Positions 63,666 to 64,000 of a stretch of DNA of 64,000 bases are shown piece after piece. This DNA is from Glycomyces sp. TRM65418 (GTDB taxonomy: Bacteria > Actinomycetota > Actinomycetes > Mycobacteriales > Micromonosporaceae), in assembly GCF_019710475.1 (NCBI RefSeq), contig NZ_JAJFAX010000011.1, positions 1 to 64,000 on the forward strand, in the 5' to 3' direction. Every line of letters starts with the position of its first letter. Positions within the stretch are counted from its first letter, which is position 1. Under the pieces are notes generated by a model. It had not been told where the DNA came from and did not search any database. It was given only the letters and a program-made list of their open reading frames with translations. Both the position numbers and the translations under genes were made by a program.

Positions 63666-64000
63666 TCACGCCGCCCGGTCGACGGCCCTCGCCGCGCCGC
63701 GTTCGGCCAGCAGGCTCGAGCGCCGCTCGTCCTTGGGCTTCCAGACGAACGTCCCGGGTTCGCGGGCCTCCTTCGCCAGCATCCCGATGACGTGCGGGTA
63801 GGTGAACTCCTTGAGCTTGGAGCCCAGGCGGCCGCTGACGAAGAGGCGCCTCGCCTCGCCGTTCTTGGCGAGGAACTGCATGGTGGCGTTGCCGCTCCCC
63901 AGACTGGTGCAGACGGCGGGCAGCCCGATGTCGATCGGGGCGGGCCGGTCGCCGGAGAGGCGGGCCAGGACCGTGTCGGCGGCGTGCGCGCCGAGCGGGA
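63666..64000 (-). CDS. FAD-dependent NAD(P)-oxidoreductase (NDH-2-like), C-terminal part
   Basis: Truncated by the right edge. The visible 111 codons read PLGAHAADTVLARLSGDRPAPIDIG...FLAKNGEARRLFVSGRLGSKLKEFTYPHVIGMLAKEAREPGTFVWKP, resembling the C-terminus of type-II NADH dehydrogenase-like flavoproteins. On the same strand as and upstream of the ECF41 gene (82 bp), the typical partnership for this sigma group. Confidence 0.7.
   Translation of the reverse strand, partial: PLGAHAADTVLARLSGDRPAPIDIGLPAVCTSLGSGNATMQFLAKNGEARRLFVSGRLGSKLKEFTYPHVIGMLAKEAREPGTFVWKPKDERRSSLLAERGAARAVDRAA

Overview
The window is high-GC (about 70%) actinobacterial chromosome. GTG/TTG starts are frequent, many Shine-Dalgarno (SD) sites are strong GGAGG, and several mRNAs look leaderless. 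Three blocks of conserved gene order are present: tig ... clpP1-clpP2-clpX; etfB-etfA; and cysteine desulfurase-mnmA-cobalamin-independent methionine synthase-like ... ligA. Together with the sugar-uptake and polysaccharide-active genes, this points to a soil or plant-associated member of the Glycomycetales/Micromonosporales. A Glycomyces-like organism is my best guess, but it is an inference. I saw no IS element, prophage, CRISPR array or rRNA.

Region 1 (1-17 kb) is accessory metabolism and regulation. It holds the N-terminus of a secreted CBM35-type protein, AraC/MFS and LacI regulators, two tandem near-duplicate secreted GDSL hydrolases, a YchJ protein, a TetR regulator with an operator in its own promoter, a TerC membrane protein, an MFS/ROK divergent pair, a nucleotidyltransferase-fold protein, another MFS, a secreted CE15 glucuronoyl esterase with a ricin-type lectin domain, a hemerythrin and tRNA-Gly(UCC).

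Region 2 (17-46 kb) is mostly housekeeping. It runs through HAD and ThuA-like proteins, trigger factor, a sugar ABC importer operon ending in a heparinase-like enzyme, ClpP1/ClpP2/ClpX, the electron-transfer flavoprotein, BioY, cysteine desulfurase, MnmA and a MetE-like protein. About 7 kb of accessory genes follow (sulfotransferase, DUF4173 membrane protein, VIT transporter, DUF1918, TetR, PhoX with an upstream PHO box), then the NAD-dependent DNA ligase.

Region 3 (45-64 kb) is signalling, transport and resistance. It has a membrane GGDEF-EAL protein, two ECF sigma factors with C-terminal SnoaL-like extensions, and two VOC proteins. A carboxylate-transport module follows: DUF485-symporter, LytS-type kinase, mini-ORF, LytTR regulator, then a second small membrane protein with a second symporter. 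Three 11-bp-phased LytTR-like boxes precede the first symporter operon. Next come an Erm-type 23S rRNA methyltransferase, a membrane-anchored receiver-like protein, a heterodimeric ABC exporter and a SigJ-type sigma factor beside a truncated oxidoreductase.

The most interesting signal is upstream of erm (56642-56890). A promoter-like TGGACG-17-TAATCT precedes a 24-codon ORF encoding an Ile-Arg-Leu-Arg segment, the '+X+' pattern known to arrest macrolide-bound ribosomes. Hairpins follow, one of which can cover the erm ribosome-binding site. This looks like a drug-sensing leader for erm. The second notable point is the ABC exporter, whose two subunits have lost complementary nucleotide-binding motifs so that only one composite ATP site can be active.
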